Shown one piece after another: positions 24,209-33,150 of a stretch of DNA of 64,000 nt. A model generated the notes under the pieces. It searched no databases. It had not been told where the DNA came from and saw nothing but the letters and a program-made list of their open reading frames with translations. Source of the stretch: an uncultured Castellaniella sp. GTDB lineage: Bacteria > Pseudomonadota > Gammaproteobacteria > Burkholderiales > Burkholderiaceae_B. The stretch lies in the NCBI RefSeq assembly GCF_937988725.1, contig NZ_CALKHS010000004.1, forward strand, positions 1-64,000, read 5' to 3'. The first letter of the stretch is position 1. Each line of letters starts with the position of its first letter. The position numbers and the translations under genes were made by a program.

Positions 24209-25012
24209 GTGTTCGCGGACGCCCGGCTGACCAATCTGATTGCCAACCTGCTGGCTTTGCTGGCGGTGTTGGCCATGGTCGCGGGCGCCCTGGCCTGGGT
24301 GGTCCGGCGTCCTTACTTCTCGATCCAGCAGATCCAGCTGGCCCCGATGGCCGGCGCCAGCCTGCAGTACGTCAGCCCTTCCAGCCTGCAGACGGCGCTG
24401 GCCGGCCAGGTGCGGGGCAACTTCTTCCTGCTGGACCTGGATCAGGTGCGCCACCGCATCGAAACCGTGCCCTGGGTGCGGCATGCGGCGATCCGCCGGG
24501 TCTGGCCGTCCACCCTGCTGGTGCGCATCGAGGAACAGCAGCCCCTGGCGCTCTGGAATGAAAACCAGATGATCAATACCTGGGGCGAGGCCTTCACCGC
24601 CAACCCCGGCGAATTGCCGGACGACCTGCACCTGCCGCAATTGAACGGGCCCGGCAATTCCGAACGCCTGGTCGTGCAGCGCTACGCCGAGATCGCCCGC
24701 TGGTTCGCGCCCCTGGGCCTGAGCGTGCGCGAAGCCACGCTGTCGCCCCGCTATGCCTGGGAAGTGTCCCTGTCCGACGGCGTGCGGCTGACGCTGGGCC
24801 GCGACCCGGCCGCCGACGTGGCCGACCCGCACGGCCGCTCCGGGGCCTTGCCCTTCGCCGCCCGCATTGAACGTTTTGTCCAGGCCTGGCCTGCGCTGTC
24901 CCAGCGCCTGGGCAACCGAATGATCGCCAGCGCCGATCTGCGTTATCCGAACGGATTCGCCATCACGCTGGCCCCTGAAACTTCTGCCTCTTCCCGATCG
25001 CCCAAACCATGA
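24209..25012 (+). CDS. ftsQ: Cell division protein FtsQ
   Basis: A 267-residue bitopic protein: short cytoplasmic part, membrane helix (about 9-31), POTRA domain (about 37-110, with 'VRGNFFLLDLDQVRHRIETVPWV') and the FtsQ/DivIB domain to about 245, followed by a Ser-rich tail. It links early and late divisome parts through FtsB and FtsL. The start is the GTG at 24209 behind TGAGGAG; its end overlaps ftsA by four bases. Confidence 0.92.
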   Translation: MFADARLTNLIANLLALLAVLAMVAGALAWVVRRPYFSIQQIQLAPMAGASLQYVSPSSLQTALAGQVRGNFFLLDLDQVRHRIETVPWVRHAAIRRVWPSTLLVRIEEQQPLALWNENQMINTWGEAFTANPGELPDDLHLPQLNGPGNSERLVVQRYAEIARWFAPLGLSVREATLSPRYAWEVSLSDGVRLTLGRDPAADVADPHGRSGALPFAARIERFVQAWPALSQRLGNRMIASADLRYPNGFAITLAPETSASSRSPKP

Positions 25013-26235
25013 CCCGTGACATCAAAGACCTGATCGTTGCACTCGACATCGGCACCAGCAAAGTGGTGGCCGTCGTGGCCGAGATCCTGCCCGACGGCGG
25101 CTTCGAGGTGCTCGGCCTGGGCCAGCACGAGTCCGAAGGGATGCGCAAGGGCGTCGTCGTCAACATCGAGTCCACCGTGAACTCCATCCAGCGGGCGCTG
25201 GAAGAAGCGGAGTTGATGGCCGACTGCAAGATCCGCGAGGTCTACACCGGCATCGCCGGCAGCCACATCACCAGCTTCAATTCCAGCGGCATGGTGGCCG
25301 TCAAGGACAAGGAAGTGACCGCCACCGACGTGGCCCGCGTGATCGAGACGGCCAAGGCCGTCAACATCCCCACGGACCAGCAGGTGCTGCACGTGCTGAC
25401 CCAGGAATTCATCGTCGATGCGCAGGAAGATATCCGCGAGCCCATCGGCATGAGCGGCATGCGCCTGGAAGTCCGCGTGCACATCGTCACGGGGGCGGTC
25501 AGCGCCGCCCAGAACATCGTCAAGTGCGTGCGCCGCTGCGGCCTGGAAGTCCAGGACCTGATCCTGCAGCCGCTGGCCTCCAGCCTGTCGTGCCTGACGG
25601 CGGACGAAAAGGAACTGGGCGTGGTGCTGGTGGACATCGGCGGCGGCACCACCGACATCGCCATCTATACCGGCGGCGCGATCCGCCACACCTCGGTCAT
25701 CCCCATCGCGGGCGACCAGGTCACCAGCGACATCGCGGCCATGCTGCGCACGCCCACGCCGGATGCCGAGGAGATCAAGCTGCGCTACGGCGTGGCCAAG
25801 CAGATCCTGGTCGATGCCGACGAAATGATCGAGGTGCCGGGGCTGGGGGATCGCCCCAACCGCAGCGTCAAGCGCCAGGCGCTGGGCGCGGTGATCGAGC
25901 CGCGCATGGAGGAATTGTTCGGATTCGTGCAGCAGGTGGTGCGCGAGTCCGGTTACGAAGAACTGCTGTCGTCCGGGGTCGTGCTGACCGGCGGGACGGC
26001 GCTCATGCCGGGCATGGTCGAACTGGCCGAGGACGTGTTCCTCAAGCCGGTCCGGGTGGCCGTGCCCATGTATGAAGGCAGTCTGGCCGACGTGATGCGC
26101 AATCCGCGCTTTGCGACGGTGATGGGTTTGCTGACCGAGGCCCGCATGCAGCGGGCGCGCGGTCGCAAAGTGGCGCAACAGAAGGGAGCGGTCAAGTCCA
26201 TTCTGACGCGCATGAAGGAATGGTTCATGAACTGA
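25009..26235 (+). CDS. ftsA: Cell division protein FtsA
   Basis: A 408-residue actin-like ATPase that tethers FtsZ to the membrane. The phosphate loops 'LIVALDIGTSKVVAVVAE' (start) and 'VVLVDIGGGTTDIAIYTGG' (about 204-222), and 'SSGVVLTGGTALMPGM' near 322-337, are intact. The C-terminus 'ILTRMKEWFMN' is the amphipathic membrane-targeting helix. Length is normal. A small hairpin lies immediately behind its stop, before ftsZ. Confidence 0.95.
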   Translation: MTRDIKDLIVALDIGTSKVVAVVAEILPDGGFEVLGLGQHESEGMRKGVVVNIESTVNSIQRALEEAELMADCKIREVYTGIAGSHITSFNSSGMVAVKDKEVTATDVARVIETAKAVNIPTDQQVLHVLTQEFIVDAQEDIREPIGMSGMRLEVRVHIVTGAVSAAQNIVKCVRRCGLEVQDLILQPLASSLSCLTADEKELGVVLVDIGGGTTDIAIYTGGAIRHTSVIPIAGDQVTSDIAAMLRTPTPDAEEIKLRYGVAKQILVDADEMIEVPGLGDRPNRSVKRQALGAVIEPRMEELFGFVQQVVRESGYEELLSSGVVLTGGTALMPGMVELAEDVFLKPVRVAVPMYEGSLADVMRNPRFATVMGLLTEARMQRARGRKVAQQKGAVKSILTRMKEWFMN

Positions 26236-26253
26236 CCCGTCTTTAGAGACGGG
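26236..26253 (+). other. Hairpin in the ftsA-ftsZ gap
   Basis: CCCGTCT (26236-26242), loop TTAG, AGACGGG (26247-26253): a perfect 7-bp stem starting at the base right after the ftsA stop codon. No T-tract follows, so it is not a classical terminator. It may stabilise upstream RNA or mark an RNA processing point that lets ftsZ be made in excess over ftsA. Confidence 0.55.
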
Positions 26254-26308
26254 CAGCCATGGATCATCAGGGGATTGTTCTGTTTTTCCGTATGTGAGGG
26301 AGTCAACC

Positions 26309-27484
26309 ATGATGAATTTTGAAATGCTGGATACCAGCAGAAACGGGACGGTGATCAAGGTGGTCGGCGTCGGCGGGGCGGGCGGCAATGCCGTGGCCCA
26401 CATGATCCATTCGGGGGTCCAGGGCGTGGAGTTCATCTGCGCCAACACGGATTCCCAGGCCTTGCTGGCCAGCGAGGCCCCGGTGCAGATCCGCCTGGGC
26501 CGCTCCGGCCTGGGCGCGGGCGCCAAGCCCGATCAGGGGCGCGCGGCCGCCGAGACGGCCCGCGAGGAAATCCGCTCGGCCCTGAGCGGCGCGCACATGG
26601 TGTTCATCACCGCCGGCATGGGCGGCGGCACCGGCACGGGCGCGGGTCCGGTGGTGGCGGAAGTCGCCAAGGAACTGGGCATCCTGACGGTGGGCGTCGT
26701 GACCAAGCCGTTCGTGTTCGAAGGCAACAAGCGCATGCGCCTGGCCGAGGAAGGCATCCGCGAACTGTCCCGTCACGTGCATTCGCTGGTCGTGGTGCTG
26801 AACGAAAACCTGTACGAGCTGATGGACGAGGACGCCACCCAGGAAGACTGCTTCCAGGCGGCTGACGACGTGCTGCACAACGCCTGCGCCGGGATCGCCG
26901 AGATCATCAACGTCGAAGGCAATGTCAACGTCGACTTCGAGGACGTCAAGACGATCATGGGCGAGCAGGGGCAGGCCATGATGGGCACGTCCATGGCGGG
27001 CGGCCCCGATCGCGCGCGGATCGCGGCCGAGCAGGCGATCGCCTGCCCGCTGCTGGAAGGCGTCGATCTGCACGGCGCGCGCGGCATCCTGGTGAACATC
27101 ACCGCCAGCCGCTCGCTGAAGATGCGCGAAACCCGCGAGATCATGGACACCATCCGCAGCTATGCCTCGGAAGACGCCACTGTGATCTTCGGCACGGCCT
27201 ATGACGAGACCATGGGCGAGAACCTGCGCGTGACCGTGGTCGCCACCGGCCTGGGCGCCTCCGTGACGGCTTCCAAACCGACTCTGGTGCCTCACCCGGT
27301 CGAAGCGCAGCGCACCGGCACCGACAATCAGCCGATCCACATGGGTCATGATTTCTCGGGGACGGACGTTCCTTCGGTCATCCGCAATCCGCGTTCCAAC
27401 GCCTCGGCCCAGGTCCGGGCCCTGGAGGGCGCCGGCATGGATCATTTCGACATTCCGGCATTCCTGCGTAAGCAGGCTGACTGA
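26309..27484 (+). CDS. ftsZ: Cell division GTPase FtsZ
   Basis: A 391-residue tubulin homologue that forms the Z ring. GTP-binding parts: 'VVGVGGAGGNAVAHMI', 'FICANTDSQALL', the tubulin signature 'GGGTGTGAGPVVA' (about 109-121), and the T7 loop 'NVDFEDVKTIM'. The extreme C-terminus 'DIPAFLRKQAD' is the peptide that binds FtsA and ZipA. Two ATGs are adjacent (26309, 26312); GAGGGA at 26296-26301 suits the first. Last gene of the dcw cluster, 73 bases after ftsA. Confidence 0.95.
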   Translation: MMNFEMLDTSRNGTVIKVVGVGGAGGNAVAHMIHSGVQGVEFICANTDSQALLASEAPVQIRLGRSGLGAGAKPDQGRAAAETAREEIRSALSGAHMVFITAGMGGGTGTGAGPVVAEVAKELGILTVGVVTKPFVFEGNKRMRLAEEGIRELSRHVHSLVVVLNENLYELMDEDATQEDCFQAADDVLHNACAGIAEIINVEGNVNVDFEDVKTIMGEQGQAMMGTSMAGGPDRARIAAEQAIACPLLEGVDLHGARGILVNITASRSLKMRETREIMDTIRSYASEDATVIFGTAYDETMGENLRVTVVATGLGASVTASKPTLVPHPVEAQRTGTDNQPIHMGHDFSGTDVPSVIRNPRSNASAQVRALEGAGMDHFDIPAFLRKQAD

Positions 27485-27559
27485 TCGCCGACCGATCGAC
27501 AGGCCTGTATTACCTCACATCGCGGCTGCTGTCATGCCGGTCGCGGCGCCTGGCGCATT

Positions 27560-27579
27560 CGCCCCTTCCCCTGGGGGCG
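27560..27579 (+). terminator. Weak hairpin after ftsZ
   Basis: CGCCCC (27560-27565) pairs with GGGGCG (27574-27579). It lies about 75 bases behind the ftsZ stop and before the lpxC promoter region. Without a T-tract it is at best a weak or Rho-assisted stop. Confidence 0.3.
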
Positions 27580-27655
27580 GGTGCGCCTTCGCATGTCGGA
27601 CACGCTTGCACACTTTGTTTTCACAATTAACGTCGTGGAAAACCCCTAGAACCGT

Positions 27656-27661
27656 TACAAT
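27656..27661 (+). promoter_or_regulatory. Candidate -10 box of lpxC
   Basis: TACAAT, 63 bases ahead of the lpxC start, in a stretch poorer in GC than its surroundings. The -35 partner is not clear; TTGCAC at 27606-27611 is too far away to pair with it. It suggests that lpxC has its own promoter in addition to any read-through from ftsZ. Confidence 0.4.
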
Positions 27662-27723
27662 GCTGGAATTAGCCATGCCTGCCCCGTTCGCGGTCGCAGG
27701 GCGGCTGCCAGACACGAACGCTC

Positions 27724-28647
27724 ATGCTCTTACAGCGCACCCTCAAACAGTCGATCTCCACCAAAGGCGTTGGCCTGCATTCCGGCCGCCGTGTGGAAAT
27801 CACGCTGCGCCCCGCCGAGCCCAATACCGGGATCGTGTTTCATCGCGTCGATCTGCCCGAAATCGTCGACCTGCCCGCCCGCGCCGATGCCGTGGGCGAC
27901 ACGCGCATGGCTTCGGTGCTGCAGCAGGGCTCGGTGCGCGTCTCCACCGTCGAACACCTGATGTCCGCCCTGGCGGGGCTGGGCGTCGACAATCTGCACA
28001 TCGACCTGGATGCCGAAGAAGTGCCCATCATGGATGGCAGCGCCGGCACCTTCGTCTATCTGCTGCGCAGCGCCGGCCTGCAGGAACAGCCTGCCGCCAA
28101 GCATTTCATCCGGGTCCTCAAGCCCGTGGAAATCCGCGAGGGCGAAGGCCCGGCCGCCAAATGGGCGCGGCTGGAACCCTACGACGGCTTCGCGCTGTCG
28201 TTCTCCATCGATTTCCGTCATCCGGCCATCGACTCCACGGCCAGCCGGGCCGAGGTCGATTTCGCCCGCGACTCCTACGTCAAGACCATCGCCCGGGCGC
28301 GCACCTTCGGCTTCGCCAGCGAAGTCGAAGCCCTGCGGTCCATGGGCCTGGCCCGGGGCGGCAGCCTGGACAACGCCATCGTCATGGACGAATACCGCGT
28401 GCTCAATGCCGATGGCCTGCGCTACGACGACGAATTCGTCAAACACAAGATCCTCGATGCCATCGGGGATCTGTATCTGGCTGGCAAGCCCCTGGTGGCT
28501 CGCTACGTGGCCTGCAAATCGGGCCATGGCCTGAACAATCAGCTGGTGCGGGCTTTGCTTGCCCAGCAGGATTGCTGGGAGCTCGTCAGCTACGATTCGC
28601 CGGAAACCGCGCCGGCGGCCTATACCCGCGACTGGCAGTTCGCCTGA
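27724..28647 (+). CDS. lpxC: UDP-3-O-acyl-GlcNAc deacetylase LpxC
   Basis: A 307-residue zinc enzyme and the committed step of lipid A synthesis. Family features: 'KQSISTKGVGLHSGRRVEI' at the start, metal ligand in 'STVEHLMSALAGLGVDN' (His near 78), 'VPIMDGSAGTFVYLL' (catalytic Glu/Asp region), 'ARTFGF' and the second metal site 'VKHKILDAIGDLYLAG' near 238-253. Normal length. Stands between the dcw cluster and the DUF721 gene, as in related betaproteobacteria. Confidence 0.95.
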   Translation: MLLQRTLKQSISTKGVGLHSGRRVEITLRPAEPNTGIVFHRVDLPEIVDLPARADAVGDTRMASVLQQGSVRVSTVEHLMSALAGLGVDNLHIDLDAEEVPIMDGSAGTFVYLLRSAGLQEQPAAKHFIRVLKPVEIREGEGPAAKWARLEPYDGFALSFSIDFRHPAIDSTASRAEVDFARDSYVKTIARARTFGFASEVEALRSMGLARGGSLDNAIVMDEYRVLNADGLRYDDEFVKHKILDAIGDLYLAGKPLVARYVACKSGHGLNNQLVRALLAQQDCWELVSYDSPETAPAAYTRDWQFA

Positions 28648-28655
28648 ACTCCGGA

Positions 28656-29123
28656 TCAGCGGCGGTGATGCCGCAGCAGTTTTGCAATGGCGTCGGCCAA
28701 AGGGCTGGGGGCCAGCTGCTGCCGCAGGTCCTCGAACGACTGCAAGGCCTGTTCATTCAGGGGCTGGGTTTCCCTGAGGGGCTTTCGTGTCTCGTCAAGG
28801 CCCGGGGCGGCGTCGATCCGCACGACAATCGTATCGACCGGCCAGCCGGCTTCCCTCAGCTTGCGGGCGGCGTCGTCGGTCAGCTGGCGCAGGCGGGCGG
28901 CGTGCGCCGGGCCGGGAACCATGATCGTGATCTGGTGTCCATCCATACGGGCCACCCGGATGCGGCGGCCCAGCGCGGGCGGCAGAATGCGGGCCAGCGC
29001 CGCCTGCAGGGCCAGCAGTTCGTGCGCCGTGCGCAGCAGGCGCGAACCCTGGGGGTGGTGGCTCAGCCAGTTCAGGGCCGGTATCCCGGACGAGCGGCTG
29101 CGGTGGTGCGAGGCCGATGACAT
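28656..29123 (-). CDS. DUF721 (DciA-like) protein
   Basis: A 155-residue basic protein of the DUF721 group, to which DciA, the helicase operator of bacteria lacking DnaC/DnaI, belongs. The KH-like core spans about 28-105 with 'LLALQAALARILPPALGRRIRVARM' and 'DGHQITIMVPGPAHAARLRQL'. A tail with alternating polar residues follows. Whether it loads DnaB here is inference from family membership. Its start codon is only 15 bases from the start of the divergent M23 gene, so its promoter must lie inside that gene. Confidence 0.7.
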   Translation of the reverse strand: MSSASHHRSRSSGIPALNWLSHHPQGSRLLRTAHELLALQAALARILPPALGRRIRVARMDGHQITIMVPGPAHAARLRQLTDDAARKLREAGWPVDTIVVRIDAAPGLDETRKPLRETQPLNEQALQSFEDLRQQLAPSPLADAIAKLLRHHRR

Positions 29124-29137
29124 GAAGGAATGAATGG

Positions 29138-30163
29138 ATGAAAAGATGGATCAGAATACCAGGGCCGGAGGCGGGCAAGCCGTCTGGACATTCTAGCGTG
29201 CGGCTGGCGAAGGCCAGCGCGCTGGCGCTGGCCCTGGCGCTGGCCGCCTGGGGCGGCGCGCAATGGCAGTCCTGGCAGACGCGCGGGCTGGACGCCGACC
29301 AGCGCCAGGCGCTGGATGCCCGGCTGCAGCAGGAATCCGCCACCTTGCAGGGCAATCTTGCCGGGCTGGCCGGCAAGGTCGGCGAACTGCAGGGCCGGGT
29401 GCTGGCCATGGAAGCCGTGCGCAGCCGGATCGCCACGGCGGCCGGCCTGAACTACAGCGCGCCGGAATTGGCGCCGGCCGATCGCATGACGGCGGACGGG
29501 CGGCCGCAGGCCGATGCCTCGCAGGTTCTGGACGACATTCCCGAACAGGACGCGGCGCTGCCCTCGATCGGCTCGGCCGAACAGCTGGGGCGCCACATCG
29601 ATGCCCTGGGCCAGCGCCTGGAGAACCAGGAAGACGCCTATGCCCTGGTGGACGCCGCCCTGTCGAAGCAGGCCGGTTTCCAGGCCAGCCTGCCGACCCT
29701 GTCGCCCGTCGACTACCCGGCGCTCAGCTCTTCCTTCGGCTGGCGGCGCAATCCGGTCAGCGGCCGCAACACCATGCACGAAGGCCTGGATTTCGTGGCG
29801 CCCCGGGGGGCGCCGATCCGGGCCGCATCGGGGGGGCTGGTGGTGCGGGCCGGCACCCAGCACGGCTACGGCAAGATGGTCGAGATCGATCACGGCAATG
29901 GCCTGCGCACGCGCTATGCGCATGCCTCCAGCCTGCTGGTCAAGGCGGGCGACATCGTGCGGCAGGGCGACCTGATCGCCCGGGTCGGCAGCACCGGCCG
30001 GTCGACGGGCTCGCATCTGCACTTCGAGATCCGCATGGCCGATTACCCGCTGGATCCGATGCTGTTCATCCAGCCCCGCAGGCAGCCCCTGGAGGCTTCC
30101 GCCCCCACGCGCCTGGCGGCCACCGAAGGCGCGGTCAAAGCGGGTGGCCCCCAGCTGCGTTAA
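29138..30163 (+). CDS. M23 family metallopeptidase (LytM domain)
   Basis: A 341-residue envelope protein: short basic N-terminus, one membrane helix or uncleaved signal (about 25-42), coiled coil (about 47-95), then a LytM/M23 domain (about 205-310). The zinc-site motifs are present: 'HEGLDFVAPRGAPI' (H...D) and 'GSHLHFEIRM' (HLH), so it should be an active peptidoglycan endopeptidase rather than an EnvC-like activator. Start chosen at ATG 29138 with AAGGA ahead of it; other nearby ATGs run into stops. Precedes secA. Confidence 0.88.
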   Translation: MKRWIRIPGPEAGKPSGHSSVRLAKASALALALALAAWGGAQWQSWQTRGLDADQRQALDARLQQESATLQGNLAGLAGKVGELQGRVLAMEAVRSRIATAAGLNYSAPELAPADRMTADGRPQADASQVLDDIPEQDAALPSIGSAEQLGRHIDALGQRLENQEDAYALVDAALSKQAGFQASLPTLSPVDYPALSSSFGWRRNPVSGRNTMHEGLDFVAPRGAPIRAASGGLVVRAGTQHGYGKMVEIDHGNGLRTRYAHASSLLVKAGDIVRQGDLIARVGSTGRSTGSHLHFEIRMADYPLDPMLFIQPRRQPLEASAPTRLAATEGAVKAGGPQLR

Positions 30164-30180
30164 ACTGCATCGTTTACCTG

Positions 30181-30200
30181 CGGTCACTGTTCAGTGACCG
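30181..30200 (+). promoter_or_regulatory. 20-bp palindrome in the secA leader
   Basis: CGGTCACTG at 30181-30189 and CAGTGACCG at 30192-30200 are exact inverted copies separated by TT. The element lies 17 bases after the M23 stop and 65 bases before secA. No T-tract follows. It could be an operator for a dimeric regulator or an RNA hairpin in the secA leader. Confidence 0.55.
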
Positions 30201-30265
30201 TACCTGACAATCTTCCGGTTGCCGGTCCCGCCCGACGCAGGACCGGCCCGCAGCGACGACATACT

Positions 30266-33013
30266 ATGGTTTCTCTGCTCAAAAAAATCATTGGCAGCCG
30301 TAATGACCGGCTGCTGAAGCAGTACCGCAAGCAGGTCGCACAGATCAATGCGCTCGAACCTTCCATGCAGGCGCTGTCCGACGACGAGCTGAAGGCCAAG
30401 ACCGCCGAATTCCGCCAGCGCATCGCCGACGGGAAATCCCTGAATTCCCTGCTGCCGGAAGCCTTCGCCGTGGTGCGCGAATCCAGCAAGCGGGTCTTCG
30501 GCATGCGCCACTTCGACGTGCAGATGCTGGGCGCCATCGCGCTGCATAACGGCAAGATCGCCGAAATGCGCACCGGCGAGGGCAAGACCCTGATGGCCAC
30601 CCTGGCGGTCTACCTGAACGCGCTGCCGGGGCGCGGCGTGCACGTGGTGACGGTCAACGACTACCTGGCCCGGCGCGACGCCGAGTGGATGGGACGCCTG
30701 TACAGCTTCCTGGGCATGACGACCGGGGTCGTGGTGCCGCAGCAGGAAAACGAGGAAAAGCGCGCCGCCTACCAGGCCGACATCACCTACGGCACGAACA
30801 ACGAATACGGTTTCGATTATCTGCGCGACAACATGGAATTCCGTCCGGAAGACCGCCGTCAGCGCAGCCTGGCCTATGCCATCGTGGACGAGGTCGACTC
30901 CATCCTGATCGACGAGGCCCGCACGCCTTTGATCATTTCCGGCCAGGCGGAGGACAACACCGAACTCTACGTGCGCATGAACGCGGTGCCGCCGCTGCTC
31001 ACGCGCATGGTGGAAGAACCCAAGCCGCACGAACCCGAGCCCGAAGGCGATTTCTGGGTTGACGAAAAGGCCCAGCAGGTCCACCTGTCCGAAGCGGGGC
31101 AGATCAAGGCCGAACAGATCATGTCCCAGCAGGGCATCCTGCCGGAAGGCGAATCCCTGTACGATCCGCGCCATATTTCCCTGATGCACCACCTGCTGGT
31201 GGCGCTGCGGGCGCACAATCTGTTCCACCGCGACCAGCAGTACGTGGTGCAGGACGGCGAGGTCGTGATCGTGGACGAGTTCACCGGCCGCCTGATGGCC
31301 GGGCGCCGCTGGTCCGACGGCCTGCATCAGGCGGTCGAGGCCAAGGAAGGCGTGCGCATCCAGAACGAAAATCAGACGCTGGCCTCGATCACGTTCCAGA
31401 ATTATTTCCGCATGTACGACAAGCTGTCGGGCATGACCGGCACGGCCGATACGGAAGCCTACGAATTCCAGGAGATCTACGGCCTGGAAACGGTCATCAT
31501 CCCGACCAACCGGCCGATGGCCCGCCAGGACCAGAACGACCAGGTCTTCAAGACGGATGCGGAAAAATACCAGGCGATCCTGGCGGACATCATCGATTGC
31601 CACAAGCGCGGCCAGCCGGTGCTGGTGGGCACCACCAGCATCGAAAATTCCGAACTGCTGTCCAATGCCCTGAAAAAGGACGGTCTGCCGCATGACGTGC
31701 TGAACGCCAAGCAGCACGCCCGCGAGGCCGAGATCGTGGCCGAGGCCGGCAAGCCGGGCCACATCACGATCGCCACCAACATGGCGGGCCGCGGGACCGA
31801 CATCGTGCTGGGCGGCAGCGTGGACAAGCAGGTGGATCTGGTGCGCGCCGATCCCGACCTCGGTCCGGAAGAAAAAGATGCGCGCATCGCCGCCATCCGC
31901 GCCGAATGGGCGCCCGCCAACGAGGCCGTGAAGGCCGCCGGGGGCCTGCGCATTATCGGCACGGAACGCCACGAGTCGCGCCGCATCGACAATCAGCTGC
32001 GCGGCCGCGCGGGCCGCCAGGGCGATCCGGGCTCGTCGCGCTTCTACCTGTCGCTGGACGATTCCCTGATGCGCATTTTCGCGGGCGACCGGGTCCGCGC
32101 CATCATGGACCGCCTGCGCCTGCCGGAAGGCGAGCCCATCGAAGCCCGCATGGTGTCGCGCTCGATCGAATCCGCGCAGCGCAAGGTCGAGGGCCGCAAC
32201 TTCGACATCCGCAAGCAATTGCTGGAATACGATGACGTGGCCAACGATCAGCGCAAGGTGCTGTACGGTCAGCGCAACGAGGTGCTGGAATCGGCTTCGG
32301 TGGCCGACACGATCGCCAATCTGCGCGATGCCGAGATCACGGCCGTCTTCCGCCGCTACATTCCAGAGGAAACGATGGAAGAGCAGTGGGACGTCCCGGG
32401 CCTGCAGACGACGCTGGAATCGGACTGGGCGATGCCGATGCCGCTGGCGGACATGCTGGAAAAGGAACCCAATCTGACGGACGATGATCTGCTGGAACGG
32501 GTTCTGGCCGAGGCCAAGCGCCTGTACGACGAAAAGGTCGCGCTGGTGGGGGCCGAGGGCTGGGGGCCGTTCGAGCGTTCCGTGCTGCTGCAGGCGCTGG
32601 ACAGCAACTGGCGTTCGCACCTGGCGTCGCTGGATCATCTGCGCCAGGGGATTCATCTGCGCGGCTATGCGCAGGTCGACCCGAAGCAGGCCTACAAGCG
32701 CGAGGCATTCACGCTGTTCTCGGACATGCTGGACCGGATCCGCAACGAGACGATCCGGGTGCTGATGACGGTGCGCATCCAGTCGGCTGAACAGGTGGAG
32801 GTCGAGGAACCCGCTTCTCCGGCGCTGGAAAACGTGCGCTATCACCATGCGGATTACGACGCGGCGCTGCGCGGGGACGATCCGGGTCTGGATCAGGCTC
32901 CCGGCGCTTCCGGCGGAGTTCCGGCGGGGGCGGTGCCCCGGGTGGGGCGCAATGATCCTTGTCCATGCGGCAGCGGGAAGAAGTACAAGCACTGCCACGG
33001 GAAGCTGGCGTAG
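30266..33013 (+). CDS. secA: Protein translocase ATPase SecA
   Basis: A 915-residue motor that pushes unfolded preproteins through SecYEG. Walker A 'MRTGEGKTLMA' (about 101-111), 'AIVDEVDSILIDEARTPLI' (Walker B region), 'GTTSIENSELLS' and 'NMAGRGTDIVLGG' (second nucleotide domain), and the C-terminal zinc finger 'DPCPCGSGKKYKHCHG' (lipid/SecB binding) are all present. An upstream in-frame start at 30194 would add a non-family leader that covers the palindrome; the ATG at 30266 gives the usual MVSLLKKIIGS. No secM-like gene precedes it. Confidence 0.96.
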   Translation: MVSLLKKIIGSRNDRLLKQYRKQVAQINALEPSMQALSDDELKAKTAEFRQRIADGKSLNSLLPEAFAVVRESSKRVFGMRHFDVQMLGAIALHNGKIAEMRTGEGKTLMATLAVYLNALPGRGVHVVTVNDYLARRDAEWMGRLYSFLGMTTGVVVPQQENEEKRAAYQADITYGTNNEYGFDYLRDNMEFRPEDRRQRSLAYAIVDEVDSILIDEARTPLIISGQAEDNTELYVRMNAVPPLLTRMVEEPKPHEPEPEGDFWVDEKAQQVHLSEAGQIKAEQIMSQQGILPEGESLYDPRHISLMHHLLVALRAHNLFHRDQQYVVQDGEVVIVDEFTGRLMAGRRWSDGLHQAVEAKEGVRIQNENQTLASITFQNYFRMYDKLSGMTGTADTEAYEFQEIYGLETVIIPTNRPMARQDQNDQVFKTDAEKYQAILADIIDCHKRGQPVLVGTTSIENSELLSNALKKDGLPHDVLNAKQHAREAEIVAEAGKPGHITIATNMAGRGTDIVLGGSVDKQVDLVRADPDLGPEEKDARIAAIRAEWAPANEAVKAAGGLRIIGTERHESRRIDNQLRGRAGRQGDPGSSRFYLSLDDSLMRIFAGDRVRAIMDRLRLPEGEPIEARMVSRSIESAQRKVEGRNFDIRKQLLEYDDVANDQRKVLYGQRNEVLESASVADTIANLRDAEITAVFRRYIPEETMEEQWDVPGLQTTLESDWAMPMPLADMLEKEPNLTDDDLLERVLAEAKRLYDEKVALVGAEGWGPFERSVLLQALDSNWRSHLASLDHLRQGIHLRGYAQVDPKQAYKREAFTLFSDMLDRIRNETIRVLMTVRIQSAEQVEVEEPASPALENVRYHHADYDAALRGDDPGLDQAPGASGGVPAGAVPRVGRNDPCPCGSGKKYKHCHGKLA

Positions 33014-33021
33014 TGCTCAGG

Positions 33022-33050
33022 AAGGCCGGGATTTGATCCCGGCCTTTTTT
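33022..33050 (+). terminator. Terminator of secA
   Basis: An 11-bp perfect stem (33022-33032 with 33036-33046, loop TTG) followed by a T run, nine bases after the secA stop. A textbook Rho-independent terminator. Confidence 0.9.
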
Positions 33051-33150
33051 CTTGCAAGCGGCGCTTCTCTGATTGGGTGTTTCTCAGTCGGGTCTGGGTG
33101 GTGTTTCTGCGGACGTCTCCGGTAGGGCTTGAAGGGTCCTTACCTAGACC

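Noticed and set aside
27515..27715. Small minus-strand gene between ftsZ and lpxC
   Set aside because: 66 codons without a ribosome binding site or resemblance to anything, lying over the lpxC promoter region.
30191..32998. Minus-strand open frame of 935 codons opposite secA
   Set aside because: Shadow of secA; no recognisable domain, and the secA motifs are complete on the plus strand.
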